Positions 17,643 through 25,996 of a stretch of DNA of 64,000 bases are shown here, one piece after another (within the stretch, counting starts at the first letter, position 1; each line of letters starts with the position of its first letter). The stretch covers positions 806,001 through 870,000 of the forward strand of contig NZ_CP012069.2 in assembly GCF_001189515.2 (NCBI RefSeq), given 5' to 3'. Both the position numbers and the translations under genes were made by a program. This DNA is from Olsenella sp. oral taxon 807. Lineage in GTDB: Bacteria > Actinomycetota > Coriobacteriia > Coriobacteriales > Atopobiaceae. The notes below the pieces were generated by a model. That model was not told the DNA's origin and ran no database searches. It saw nothing but the letters and a program-made list of their open reading frames with translations.

Positions 17643-18463
17643 GGGGGATGTCTGACGTGGGCTCGAACCAGGACGTGGCACGGCCACCCGATCCCTCAGA
17701 GCTCTCCGGTAGCGTCCATGGCAGTTTTGACCCCGACGCAAGGATTGGGAAAGCTGCCCCGGATGGCGTCGGGGTCGAGCGTGGGGACGTTGGGAAGGCG
17801 GATGATGCCCTCTCTGATTTCAATCCCGATGCGCGTATTAGTACACCATCAGGGGATGCTGCGGCGTCCGAGGCGGAAATTCCCGATTCGGGGGAGCCTA
17901 ATGTCCAGGTCCCAGAGCATGCGTCCGGTGACCTGCGGGGTCCTGACGGGTACTACACATCCCTTGATGATCGAAAAGGGCTGGCACTGGCTACACGGGG
18001 CGAATGGGTCTCGAGTCCAGGCAATTCCCTCTGCAGGCCTGACGTGACCACCGAGGGGGGCAGAGCCGTCAAGGAGGAGCTCGCTAGGGCCGGGCTCGAG
18101 GGAATCGTCTATAAAGGCTGCGTACCCGATTTCGGTCCCGTCGCCAAGGAGACCGTCACGATCGATACCATGACGCCTGATATCGAGACCAATAGGACAT
18201 CGGCCTACCAGGCCCTCGCTGACAGGTGGTGCGCGGAGGGGCGTCCCGACAAGGAGGGAAACCCCAAGACCGACTGGATCTCGCGTGACGTCGCTGAATG
18301 GAAGAAGGAAAACAACCTCGCGTTCCATGAGTGCAGCGACATGCACACCTGTCAGTTCGTTCCGCAGACCATTCACTCATACTATAAGCATTACGGTGGC
18401 CGCTCGGAGTGTGCAGCAAAAGAGAGGCTAGAGGGCATGGGAGTCGGGGAGCAGCAGCTATGA
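17639..18463 (+). CDS. HNH/EndoVII-superfamily nuclease toxin (polymorphic-toxin type)
   Basis: 274 aa. The N-terminal ~120 residues are acidic and disordered-looking and contain two copies of an F-D/N-PDARI motif (SFDPDARIG and DFNPDARIS). The C-terminal half matches the treble-clef nuclease toxins of the HNH/EndoVII group: YKGCVPDFGPVAKETVTID (from residue 158), then RTSAYQALAD, and FHECSDMHTCQFVP with IHSYYKHYGG, giving His230, His246 and His251. The usual [W/L/E]HH is FHE here. No signal peptide. The start ATG overlaps the HerA stop by 4 nt and has AAGGGGGG upstream. A predicted immunity gene follows. DNase activity is predicted from family, not shown. Confidence 0.82.
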   Translation: MRGMSDVGSNQDVARPPDPSELSGSVHGSFDPDARIGKAAPDGVGVERGDVGKADDALSDFNPDARISTPSGDAAASEAEIPDSGEPNVQVPEHASGDLRGPDGYYTSLDDRKGLALATRGEWVSSPGNSLCRPDVTTEGGRAVKEELARAGLEGIVYKGCVPDFGPVAKETVTIDTMTPDIETNRTSAYQALADRWCAEGRPDKEGNPKTDWISRDVAEWKKENNLAFHECSDMHTCQFVPQTIHSYYKHYGGRSECAAKERLEGMGVGEQQL

Positions 18464-18482
18464 GGCATGGGAGGTAGCAGCT

Positions 18483-18872
18483 ATGAGCGGCATTGTCATG
18501 AGCACGTGGGGCAAGGAGATCACCGTTGAGGTCAGGTTCGACCTCCTCGACGACGAGAGGGTGACCTCAAAACAGGCGTATGCCTTGGGCGTGATATTCG
18601 TCTTGTGGGATGCGGTGAACGGTGCGCTCGACGCTCTGAAATCCTACTGCCTCGAGAACGATGGGAACATGCTTACCTCCGAGTGCGGCACTGCGCGCAT
18701 CGACGACATCTTCGACGTGGTGGAGCCCTACTCCCTCTTCGTCGTTCGGGATGATTCAAAGCGCTCCGTCGCGCTCATGTGTCACTACCGTCTTGATCCG
18801 GAGCATGGCCTTGCCCTCCTCTTCGAGAACGAGAGGCTCACGAAGATTGGGCCGGAGGACATCGCCTTCTGA
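18483..18872 (+). CDS. Putative immunity protein for the adjacent nuclease toxin
   Basis: 129 aa, acidic, no signal peptide or membrane segment. It opens MSGIVMSTWGKEITVEVRFD, with a WGK-EITVEV pattern that recalls small DUF6985-like proteins often found next to toxins, though this resemblance is from memory. It starts 19 nt after the nuclease toxin, preceded by GGGAGG. Position (last gene, directly downstream of a predicted DNase toxin), size and acidity all fit a cognate inhibitor. The call rests mainly on context. Confidence 0.65.
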   Translation: MSGIVMSTWGKEITVEVRFDLLDDERVTSKQAYALGVIFVLWDAVNGALDALKSYCLENDGNMLTSECGTARIDDIFDVVEPYSLFVVRDDSKRSVALMCHYRLDPEHGLALLFENERLTKIGPEDIAF

Positions 18873-18929
18873 TAGCGCGCGACTTCTGGTGCGTGTATCC
18901 CGACGCCGCCTCGAGGGCCGAGCTTGTTA

Positions 18930-19133
18930 CAGGCAAAGTGCGCTTTTCCGTGAGGCCCAACGTGCAGAATGCGCTTTTCCGTTACGTCGCCCGCCCAGAA
19001 TGCGCTTTTCCGTAGAATGCGGTTTTCCTCACCTGCGCAAACGTCGGTCCGTCTCATGGAAAAGCGCATTCTATGTTTTCCGCCTCACGAAAAGACGCAT
19101 TCTGGAGGTGCCGTCTCACGCAAAGGCACATAG
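18930..19133. repeat. Array 2 of the CAGARTGCGCYTTTCCGTGA repeat (about 7 copies)
   Basis: Four copies in plus form (from 18933, 18964, 18995 and a degenerate one at 19014) are followed by CTCACCTGCGCAAACG, the inverse of the core seen in the other arrays, and then three copies in minus form. It begins 58 nt after the immunity-like gene, so the dynamin/HerA/toxin operon is bracketed by arrays 1 and 2. Confidence 0.88.
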
Positions 19134-19708
19134 TGTTAACGGCGACCGAGATCAGCCAAACGGGACTGCGGCGAAAATCTTGGACCAAAACAAGTCAGTC
19201 ACTCGTGCGGCGTCGGCCATGGGGGTTGCGCGCGGGTGCCGTGCGAGGTCAGGGACTGCGGGACCCAGATGGGTGACAGACGGTGCCGGTGCGGAGGAAG
19301 GTCGGCTCGCTCCGCGCGGTGCGACGGAAGGTCGGCGCGCTCCGCGAGAGGTTCGACATAGACCCTACGGACCTATCCCTGCTCGGAGGGCAGGTGGGTG
19401 TGCCAGTCTAGCAGCTAAGCGTCACAGTTGAGGTGGCGCGGAGACTCAGGGCGACTATATGCGCATCTCGTAAGCGATATCCCATGACGGCGCCGCCAAT
19501 CCGATGGGGGCAGCACCGCGAGACGCTACTGTCCGCAATCCGGTCCGAGTGCTCGTCGTGGCTCATCGGCCATGCCAGAGGGTATACAGAGTATGCAGCA
19601 ACAAGTGCGCAGTGGTCTTCCAAAATGTCTGGATAAGGCAAAGGAGATGAGGGTGTCGGTGGTCTTGATAGGGGTTGCGAGCGGCACGACGCTGGGAGTT
19701 GGTCAACC
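19134..19708. other. 575-bp gene-free stretch with a possible decayed ORF
   Basis: No intact gene is supported. Around 19285-19440 one frame reads KVGALRERFDIDPTDLSLLG then GGQVGVPV, a stop, and QLSVTVEVARRLR, which looks like a fragment of a real protein interrupted by a stop. A short duplication, CGGAAGGTCGGC, occurs near 19297 and 19324. Frames covering the whole area are not convincing. Confidence 0.35.
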
Positions 19709-20227
19709 ATGAGTAGACGAGAGAGGGAGAGGGTCGCAAAGACCAACGCCATGCGTGAGTTGGAGCGCGGTCACATCACCTACGTGGCCCGCGAGCTTGG
19801 CGAGGAGAAGGATATCTCGCGTGGACTCGGTCTGCGAATGGCGCGGGAGGCGGGAGAGGATCCCCAGAGCCAGTTCAAGACCCTCGTCTGCGTGGCGCCC
19901 TCGGGCGGCCACATGGTCTGCTGCATCCCCGTTGCAGACGAACTCGACCTCAAGAAAGCCGCAGCGGCAGCGGGCGAGAAGTCTCTTGAGCTTCTACCTG
20001 TCAAAGACCTTGAGTCCGTGACGGGGTATGTGCGTGGGGGCTGCACGCCCGTGGGTATGAGACGACAGTTTCCCACCCTTATCGACGAGACGGCCCAGCT
20101 CTTCGGCACGGTAGGCATATCTGGAGGCCGACGTGGCCTGAGCCTCGAGCTCGACCCCGGTGACCTCGCAGGGTTTGTCAAAGCGACATTTGCCGATATC
20201 GTGCAAGGTAGTGACAGTTCGCACTAA
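19709..20227 (+). CDS. ybaK: Cys-tRNA(Pro)/Cys-tRNA(Cys) deacylase, YbaK family
   Basis: 172 aa with the YbaK/EbsC fold: FKTLVCVAPSGGHMVCCIPV, ELDLKKAAAAAGEKSLELLP, then GYVRGGCTPVGMRRQFPTLI, the conserved GGxxP-G region of the hydrolase pocket, and FGTVGISGGRRGLSLELDP. The family removes cysteine mis-charged onto tRNA(Pro). Length is usual. A stand-alone gene; the promoter of the next gene overlaps its 3' end. Confidence 0.92.
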   Translation: MSRRERERVAKTNAMRELERGHITYVARELGEEKDISRGLGLRMAREAGEDPQSQFKTLVCVAPSGGHMVCCIPVADELDLKKAAAAAGEKSLELLPVKDLESVTGYVRGGCTPVGMRRQFPTLIDETAQLFGTVGISGGRRGLSLELDPGDLAGFVKATFADIVQGSDSSH

Positions 20228-20240
20228 ACTGGACTATACT
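20211..20240 (+). promoter_or_regulatory. Promoter for the first NlpC/P60 gene
   Basis: GTGACA (20211-20216), an 18-nt spacer and TATACT (20235-20240), about 80 nt before the start codon. The -35 box overlaps the end of ybaK. Recognised by motif only. Confidence 0.5.
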
Positions 20241-20321
20241 GGCCTTTACACATTTTTCGATGACAATCTGAACCTAAAATCTGGCAAACGTCACGGGACG
20301 TGTTTCGAGAGGGGTCTACCT

Positions 20322-21533
20322 ATGGGCAAGCTGGTTGTTTCGAGAAGGAAATTGCTTGCTCTGGCGGGTGGTATGGCGCTGGGGGCGGTCATGTCGGGGC
20401 TCGGCGCGACGCTGGCTTACGCAGATCCCGAGGCATCGCAAGAGACCTTGGACGCGCTTTCCGACGCGAAGGCGCGCTACGACGACGCCGAGGCAAAGCT
20501 CGAGGAAATCGGCAGCCAACTCGAGGAGCTGGGCGCCCAGCAAGAGCAGACACAGCAGCAGGTCGATGACACTCAGTCCAGGATCGACGAAACTCAGTCA
20601 AAGATAGAGGACTCGAGGCAAAGAATCCGGAGCAAGCAGGAGGAGATCGACCAAAAGCAGAGGGAGATCCAGTCCGCACAGGACGAGCTGGGCAGGAGCG
20701 TCGCCGCTAACTATAAGACGGGCGGGATTTCCATCGTCGACATCGTCGTCAACTCAGGCTCCCTCGACGAACTCGCCAACAGCATCTACTACTCTGACAA
20801 GATCGCCCAGAGCGAGCGGGACAAGATTGCTCACATAAAGAGTCTGAAGTCCCAGCTTGAGGAGCAGAAGGCCCAGCTCGAAGAGGAGAAGGCCCGGCTC
20901 GAGAGGCAGAAGGCCCAGCTCGAGGAGCAGAAGGCCCGGCTCGAGGAGCTCAAGAGGCAGCTGGACCAGCAGGCGGCAGACACGCAGGCCAAGCAGCGGG
21001 AGGCCCAGTCGGTGGTCGACGGACTCGACCAGGAGGTAAAGGACCTCATAGCTAGGCGCGACGCCGAGACCCAGGCTGCGCGCGAGGAGGAACAGCGTAG
21101 GGCCGCAGAGGCTGCCGCAATGGCAAACTACGGTGCGGGCACACCTGCCATTACCGGTTCGGGGCTTCGCGAGCGACTCTGCAATGCCGCGCTGTCGCTC
21201 CTTGGTGTCCCCTATGTGTGGGGTGGGACCTATCCGCAGTCAGGGGGGACGGACTGCTCTGGCCTCATGCAGTGGGCCTTTGCCCAGTGCGGCTACTCCA
21301 TTCCGCGCACGACCACGACTCAGCTTGCCGCCTGTAGGGCTGCCGGCCACGTGTTCTTTGACACCTCGCAACTCCAGCCTGGCGACCTCGTGTTCGTGAA
21401 TGGGGGCCACCACGTTGCCATGTATCTTGGTAACAGCAGGTGTGTCCATGAGCCGAGCCCGGGTGGGGTCTGCATGGTCTCCCCACTGAGCCGTTGGGGT
21501 GGTATCTATGCGCTAGGTTTTCCGCTCGCGTAG
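20322..21533 (+). CDS. Secreted coiled-coil NlpC/P60 peptidoglycan hydrolase (CwlO-like)
   Basis: 403 aa. The N-terminus VSRRKLLALAGGMALGAV is a Tat-like signal peptide, with cleavage likely after LAYA. Residues about 35-265 form a long coiled coil with repeated LEEQKAQLEEEKARLERQ blocks. The C-terminal ~125 residues are an NlpC/P60 domain with catalytic Cys in GGTDCSGLMQW and His in NGGHHVAMYLG. Such enzymes cut the gamma-D-Glu-diamino acid bond of stem peptides, and the coil is usually controlled by FtsEX-type partners. ATG at 20322 is chosen because the signal peptide follows and GAGGGG lies upstream. A paralogue lies at 31622. Confidence 0.92.
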   Translation: MGKLVVSRRKLLALAGGMALGAVMSGLGATLAYADPEASQETLDALSDAKARYDDAEAKLEEIGSQLEELGAQQEQTQQQVDDTQSRIDETQSKIEDSRQRIRSKQEEIDQKQREIQSAQDELGRSVAANYKTGGISIVDIVVNSGSLDELANSIYYSDKIAQSERDKIAHIKSLKSQLEEQKAQLEEEKARLERQKAQLEEQKARLEELKRQLDQQAADTQAKQREAQSVVDGLDQEVKDLIARRDAETQAAREEEQRRAAEAAAMANYGAGTPAITGSGLRERLCNAALSLLGVPYVWGGTYPQSGGTDCSGLMQWAFAQCGYSIPRTTTTQLAACRAAGHVFFDTSQLQPGDLVFVNGGHHVAMYLGNSRCVHEPSPGGVCMVSPLSRWGGIYALGFPLA

Positions 21534-21598
21534 GTCTTATGCGCCGCGCTACGGGCGTCGCTGCGGTCCTGCGACATCTCATTGCGATCCCGCTATCT

Positions 21599-21740
21599 TT
21601 GCGAAAGCTTCACATAGGTCTCATACAACCTGCGTATGTCACGTACGTGAGGGGGTTCGATGCTTCCGAGCCACTTGAACCACTCAAGGTAGTAAAAAGT
21701 GCGTTTCCCCCTGCACCTTTCTTCTTGGTGTGGGGCACTT
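21599..21740 (+). promoter_or_regulatory. his operon promoter and leader hairpin
   Basis: TTGCGA (21599-21604), a 17-nt spacer and CATACA (21622-21627) form a plausible promoter. The transcribed leader contains a bulged hairpin with arms AAGTGC at 21697 and GCACTT ending at 21740, plus inner CCCC/GGGG and CACC/GGTG pairing. I see no histidine-rich leader peptide, no T-box motif and no T-tract, so the control mechanism is unclear. Confidence 0.4.
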
Positions 21741-21796
21741 CCCGTTTAAAGTCGTGGGGTACGGTACTGGTGAAGGCGTAGGACAGGAGGAATGCG

Positions 21797-23464
21797 GTGC
21801 GGGCTGGAACAGCGCGGGGGTTTCGGGACATCCTTCCGAGCGAGGCGCTCGCCCGCGAGCGCATCGTCGGCATGGTGCAGGCATGTCTCACAGGGCACGG
21901 CTACGTTCCTGTCGAGACGCCTCTCCTCGAGCTGCACGAGACCTTCGAGCGTGTCGGTAAGCCGAGAATTCCATCATTTCAGCTCTTCGACTCAGAGAGC
22001 GGACCGCTCGTGCTCCGGTCCGACCTTACGATGCCCATTGCGCGCATGGTGTCCGAGCGAACCGACGAGAGCAGCCTGCCCCTTCGTCTGCGCTATCTGG
22101 AGCCTGTGGTCCGCGAGAGCTCGGCCCTTGCGGGGCAGCCGAGGCAGTTCACCCAGCTCGGGGCCGAGCTCTTCGACGTGCGGGGCAGCCTGCCCGAGAT
22201 CGAGATAGTCTCGGTCCTTGCCGAGACGCTCAAGACGCTAGGCGTGCCATCCTGGCGCATCGTCTGCGGTTCTGTGACCCCGCTCCTCTCGCTGCTTGAC
22301 GCCTGCGCACCAAGTGCCGCCTTTCACGCACAGGTCCTGTCGCTGGTTCATGACTCTGACCTGCCGGGGCTCGACGAACTAGTCAGGGGCGCCATGCTCG
22401 ATCGTCGTGCGGCCCATGCGCTGAGCTCTCTTTGCCGCCTTGCCGGCGACGCCTCCACCATCGATGAGGCCGACGGCCTTCTCGCCGAGGTGGGCATCCC
22501 CATTAAGAGGCGTGGGACGTGTGAGCTGCGTGACTTCGCGAGGCAGCTCTCGAGCCTTACCGAGGATGCGGACATCGGTTTTGACTTCTCGATCGTCAAC
22601 TCCTTCGACTACTATACGGGTATCGTCTTCAAGGCCTACTCTGACGCCTCGAGCGGGGCGATCGCCTCGGGGGGGCGCTATGATGCGGTACCCGAGAGCT
22701 TCGGTCGTTCCGAGATGTCTGCCTGCGGCTTTGCGCTCTCGTTGGAGCGTCTGCAGGAGGTGCTCGGCGAGCAGGGGGAGTCGGGTGTCGTGTCTACCGC
22801 ACGCGGGCGCTCGACACGCCCGCTCAGGATCGCGGTTCCCAAGGGCGGGCTCTTTAGAGGTGCCGTGGACGTACTCGGTCGTGCGGGTCTTCCCGTGGAG
22901 GGCCTGCGCAACCTCGGGCGCAGGCTCATCGTTTCGGCGGGCGACGTTGAGTACGTGATCGTGCGTGCCCAGGACGCTCCCGCCTTCGTGGGCCACGGCG
23001 GTGCCGATTGCGGCATCTGTGGAAATGACTCGATCATCGAGGCGGACATCGAGCTCGTCCAGCTCGTTGACCTCGGCTTCGGTGCCTGTCGTTTTGTGGT
23101 GGCCGAGCCTCGCGCCAAACAGGGCGTCGCCGAGGGTGCCTACTCATGGCGCGGGACCGTGCGTGTTGCGACCAAATATCCACGCATCACGCAGGATTAC
23201 TACGACTCCATCGGCCAGAAGGTTGACATCGTCACTTTGCACGGCAACATCGAGCTTGGACCCATCGTGGGTATGACCGATCGTATCGTGGACATCACCG
23301 CGACAGGGGCCACGCTCAGGGAGAACGACCTCGTCATCGTCGATGACGTCATGAGCTGCACTGCCCGCTTCTTCGCAGGGCCCGCCGCCTATCGCTCCGA
23401 TGGACGCGTGCGCAGGCTCGCAGCGAACTTGGGCAAGCTCTCACAGGAGGGAAGAGAAGCATGA
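21797..23464 (+). CDS. hisZG: Fused HisZ-HisG: ATP phosphoribosyltransferase with regulatory domain
   Basis: One 555-aa ORF. Residues about 1-320 are HisZ, a histidyl-tRNA synthetase-like regulatory domain (GFRDILPSEALARERIVGMV; SFDYYTGIVFKAY as motif 2/3 relics). Residues about 335-550 are short-form HisG (LRIAVPKGGLFRGAVDVLGR, DCGICGNDSIIEADIELVQL, DIVTLHGNIELGP, DITATGATLRENDL), which joins PRPP and ATP in the first step of histidine synthesis. Normally these are two proteins forming an octamer. GTG at 21797 has GGAGG six bases upstream. The stop overlaps hisD by 4 nt. I see no stop or frameshift at the junction. Confidence 0.93.
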   Translation: MRAGTARGFRDILPSEALARERIVGMVQACLTGHGYVPVETPLLELHETFERVGKPRIPSFQLFDSESGPLVLRSDLTMPIARMVSERTDESSLPLRLRYLEPVVRESSALAGQPRQFTQLGAELFDVRGSLPEIEIVSVLAETLKTLGVPSWRIVCGSVTPLLSLLDACAPSAAFHAQVLSLVHDSDLPGLDELVRGAMLDRRAAHALSSLCRLAGDASTIDEADGLLAEVGIPIKRRGTCELRDFARQLSSLTEDADIGFDFSIVNSFDYYTGIVFKAYSDASSGAIASGGRYDAVPESFGRSEMSACGFALSLERLQEVLGEQGESGVVSTARGRSTRPLRIAVPKGGLFRGAVDVLGRAGLPVEGLRNLGRRLIVSAGDVEYVIVRAQDAPAFVGHGGADCGICGNDSIIEADIELVQLVDLGFGACRFVVAEPRAKQGVAEGAYSWRGTVRVATKYPRITQDYYDSIGQKVDIVTLHGNIELGPIVGMTDRIVDITATGATLRENDLVIVDDVMSCTARFFAGPAAYRSDGRVRRLAANLGKLSQEGREA

Positions 23465-24879
23465 GAATTCTAAGCCTTGGTGTCGGCGGGCGCCTTGACA
23501 GGGCGGCGCTCAGACCTCTAGGCGCACTTCCGCGGGAGGCCATGGAGGCTGCCGAGCGGATAGTGGACGATGTGCGCGAGCGTGGTGACGTTGCCGTCCG
23601 CGAGCACTCCCTGCGCCTCGATGGGAGCTGCCCTGAGGAGTTTCGCGTTCCTGGGGAGGTCATCGAGGGCGCGCTCGACCTGGTGGACGAGGAGTTCCTC
23701 TCCGCCCTGAGGCTCGCAGCCAGGCAGATTCGCGACTTTCACGAGAGGGAGCGCGAGCGCTCCTGGTTTACCACGCGTGCCGACGGCACTGTGCTCGGCG
23801 TGCAGGTGACGCCGGTGGCCGCCGCCGCGCTCTACGTGCCAGGTGGTCGCGCCCAGTATCCATCGACTGTGCTCATGGACTCGATCCCCGCGAAGGTCGC
23901 CGGCGTGCAACGCGTCATCATGATGACTCCCCCGCAGAGGGACGGATCACTCTCGGCCTACACGCTGGCAGCAGCGGCAGTCGCGGGTGTGGACGAGCTG
24001 TATGCCGTGGGAGGTGCCCAGGCCATCGCTGCCGCAGCCTATGGTACTGAGTCCATCCCTCCCGTCGAGAAGATCGTGGGTCCCGGTAACGCCTTCGTTG
24101 CCGCCGCCAAGCGCTGTGTCTCGGGCGACGTGGGCATCGACATGGTCGCAGGCCCCTCCGAGGTGTGCGTGCTCGCAGACGCTACGGCCGACCCCGTCGT
24201 GGTCGCTGCCGACCTCATGGCACAGGCGGAGCACGATCCCATGGCAGCCTGCTACCTCGTGACCCCTGATGCGAGACTTCCCCAGAAGGTGGAGGATGCC
24301 ATCGAGCTTCTGGTCCCGCAGAGTCCGCGCAAGGACATCACGAGGGCATCGTTGGACGTCCACGGTGTCATCGTTATCACCAGCTCGCTTGCAGATGCCG
24401 TGGATGCCGTGAACGTGATCGCGCCGGAGCACCTTGAGCTTCACTGTGCGGACGCCCTCTCGCTTCTGGGCAAGGTGAGGAATGCGGGCGCCATCTTTGT
24501 GGGCGCCTGGAGCTCCGAACCTCTGGGCGATTACGTCGCCGGTCCCAACCACACCCTGCCAACGGGCGGTACCGCTCGCTTCTCGAGTCCGCTTGGCGTC
24601 TATGACTTCACTAAGCGTTCGAGCGTGATCTCATACTCGCCAGAGGGGCTGCTCGCCGATGGTCCTGCCGTCCAGGCGTTGGCCCAGGCCGAGGGACTCT
24701 GGGCGCACGCACTCTCTATAGGCCTTCGAAGGAGACTCCTCGCAGAAGGCAGGGCGAGCACGGGCTTTTCCGATGTCGCCTCGGCATGCGAGGACGCAGG
24801 ATTCACCGCCTGGCCGCGAGCACTCAGGGCGCCGGGTACAGCGAGGCTTTCGGATCCTGGCGATCAGGCCGGCGACTAG
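23461..24879 (+). CDS. hisD: Histidinol dehydrogenase
   Basis: 472 aa, slightly longer than the usual ~430 because of a C-terminal extension rich in Ala/Gly/Arg. Family motifs include ALYVPGGRAQYPSTVLMDSI, the cofactor region GPGNAFVAAAKR, and the zinc-site region AQAEHDPMAACYLVTPDA, then APEHLELH. It oxidises L-histidinol to L-histidine with two NAD+. The ATG overlaps the hisZG stop (ATGA). Its 3' end overlaps the open frame of hisC but not the hisC start chosen here. Confidence 0.96.
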   Translation: MRILSLGVGGRLDRAALRPLGALPREAMEAAERIVDDVRERGDVAVREHSLRLDGSCPEEFRVPGEVIEGALDLVDEEFLSALRLAARQIRDFHERERERSWFTTRADGTVLGVQVTPVAAAALYVPGGRAQYPSTVLMDSIPAKVAGVQRVIMMTPPQRDGSLSAYTLAAAAVAGVDELYAVGGAQAIAAAAYGTESIPPVEKIVGPGNAFVAAAKRCVSGDVGIDMVAGPSEVCVLADATADPVVVAADLMAQAEHDPMAACYLVTPDARLPQKVEDAIELLVPQSPRKDITRASLDVHGVIVITSSLADAVDAVNVIAPEHLELHCADALSLLGKVRNAGAIFVGAWSSEPLGDYVAGPNHTLPTGGTARFSSPLGVYDFTKRSSVISYSPEGLLADGPAVQALAQAEGLWAHALSIGLRRRLLAEGRASTGFSDVASACEDAGFTAWPRALRAPGTARLSDPGDQAGD

Positions 24880-24892
24880 CTTGGGGGAATCC

Positions 24893-25996
24893 GTGACGCT
24901 TTCCATCTCCAAAAGGGTCCGTTGCCTCATGCGGCCTGCGGCGGCGGCGCTCGAGCCTTACGACGCGGCTTTCTCTCAGGCACACATCAACCTCTCCGCC
25001 AACGAGAACGACTATCCTATGCCAGCTGCCGCACGCGAGGCGATCGACGCGGCCATCGCGCGGACGCCCACCAATCGTTACCCCATCGCGATGGCGGACG
25101 AGCTGCGCGAGGCCATCGCGGCGTGGCATGGCGTCGAAAAGGACCAGGTCATCGTCGGAAACGGTGGCGATGAGCTCCTTTTCAACCTCATCCTCGCCTT
25201 TGGGGGAACCGATAGGCCCCTGCTCGTCCTTGCGCCGACCTTCTCGGTCTACGAGCTCTACGCCAAGCTCCTCGAGACACCCGTCATCAGGCTGTGGCGT
25301 GATCCGGATACTTTCGGGGTCGACGAGGACAGGGCCGTCGAGGCAGCAGGGAGAGCCAACCTCATCATCGTGACGACGCCCAACAATCCGACGGGCAACC
25401 TCTCATCTCCAGAGTTCGTGGCCCGTCTCTGTGACGCTTGCCCCGGCATCGTTCTTGCCGACGAGGCCTACATCGAGTTCGCTGAGAAGGGGTCAAGCTC
25501 AGAGGGGCTGCTCGTTGCCCATGACAACCTGTCCGTGCTGCGCACGCTCTCGAAGGCCTACCAGTTCGCGGGCGGTAGGCTCGGTTACGCCTTGGCGTCT
25601 GCTGACGTCATCGCGGCGCTCGCGGCTGTGCGTCAGCCCTACTCGGTGAGTGTTCTTGCGCAGGTAGCGGCGCTTGCCGTCATCGAGCGCCGCTTTGAGT
25701 TCCAACACAGTATCGATAGGATCAGGCAGGAGCGACAACGGACGCTCTTGGCCTTGGCCTCCTTGTCGGACATGGGCCTTCGTGTGTGGCCGAGCTCGGC
25801 GAACTTCCTGCTTGTGCGTCTGCCCCATGCTGCCGAGGCCCGTGTGCGCCTGCGTGACGAGTTCTCGATACTCGTGCGCGACCTCTCGGATACGCCGGGC
25901 CTCACGGACTGCCTGCGTATCACCGTCGGCAGGCCAGACGAGAACGACGCCGTTATCGGCGCCATCACCACAATCCTGAGAGGAGAGTCGCAATGA
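24893..25996 (+). CDS. hisC: Histidinol-phosphate aminotransferase
   Basis: 367 aa, fold-type I PLP enzyme: NLSANENDYPMPAAAREAID at the N-terminus, VTTPNNPTGNL, the aspartate in VLADEAYIEF, and the PLP lysine in LRTLSKAYQFAGGRLGYAL. It transaminates imidazole-acetol phosphate with glutamate. GTG at 24893 is chosen for its GGGGG site five bases upstream and normal family length; the open frame extends upstream into hisD. It overlaps hisB by 4 nt. Confidence 0.95.
   Translation: MTLSISKRVRCLMRPAAAALEPYDAAFSQAHINLSANENDYPMPAAAREAIDAAIARTPTNRYPIAMADELREAIAAWHGVEKDQVIVGNGGDELLFNLILAFGGTDRPLLVLAPTFSVYELYAKLLETPVIRLWRDPDTFGVDEDRAVEAAGRANLIIVTTPNNPTGNLSSPEFVARLCDACPGIVLADEAYIEFAEKGSSSEGLLVAHDNLSVLRTLSKAYQFAGGRLGYALASADVIAALAAVRQPYSVSVLAQVAALAVIERRFEFQHSIDRIRQERQRTLLALASLSDMGLRVWPSSANFLLVRLPHAAEARVRLRDEFSILVRDLSDTPGLTDCLRITVGRPDENDAVIGAITTILRGESQ

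Noticed and set aside
18661-19431. 256-aa plus-strand ORF running out of the immunity-like gene through array 2
   Set aside because: Begins in another frame of the immunity gene and then reads repeat-derived sequence; no coherent domain.
21660-21796. T-box or histidine attenuator before the his operon
   Set aside because: No AGGGTGGNACCGCG-type T-box core, no run of His codons in a leader peptide, and no terminator T-tract; only a bulged hairpin is visible.
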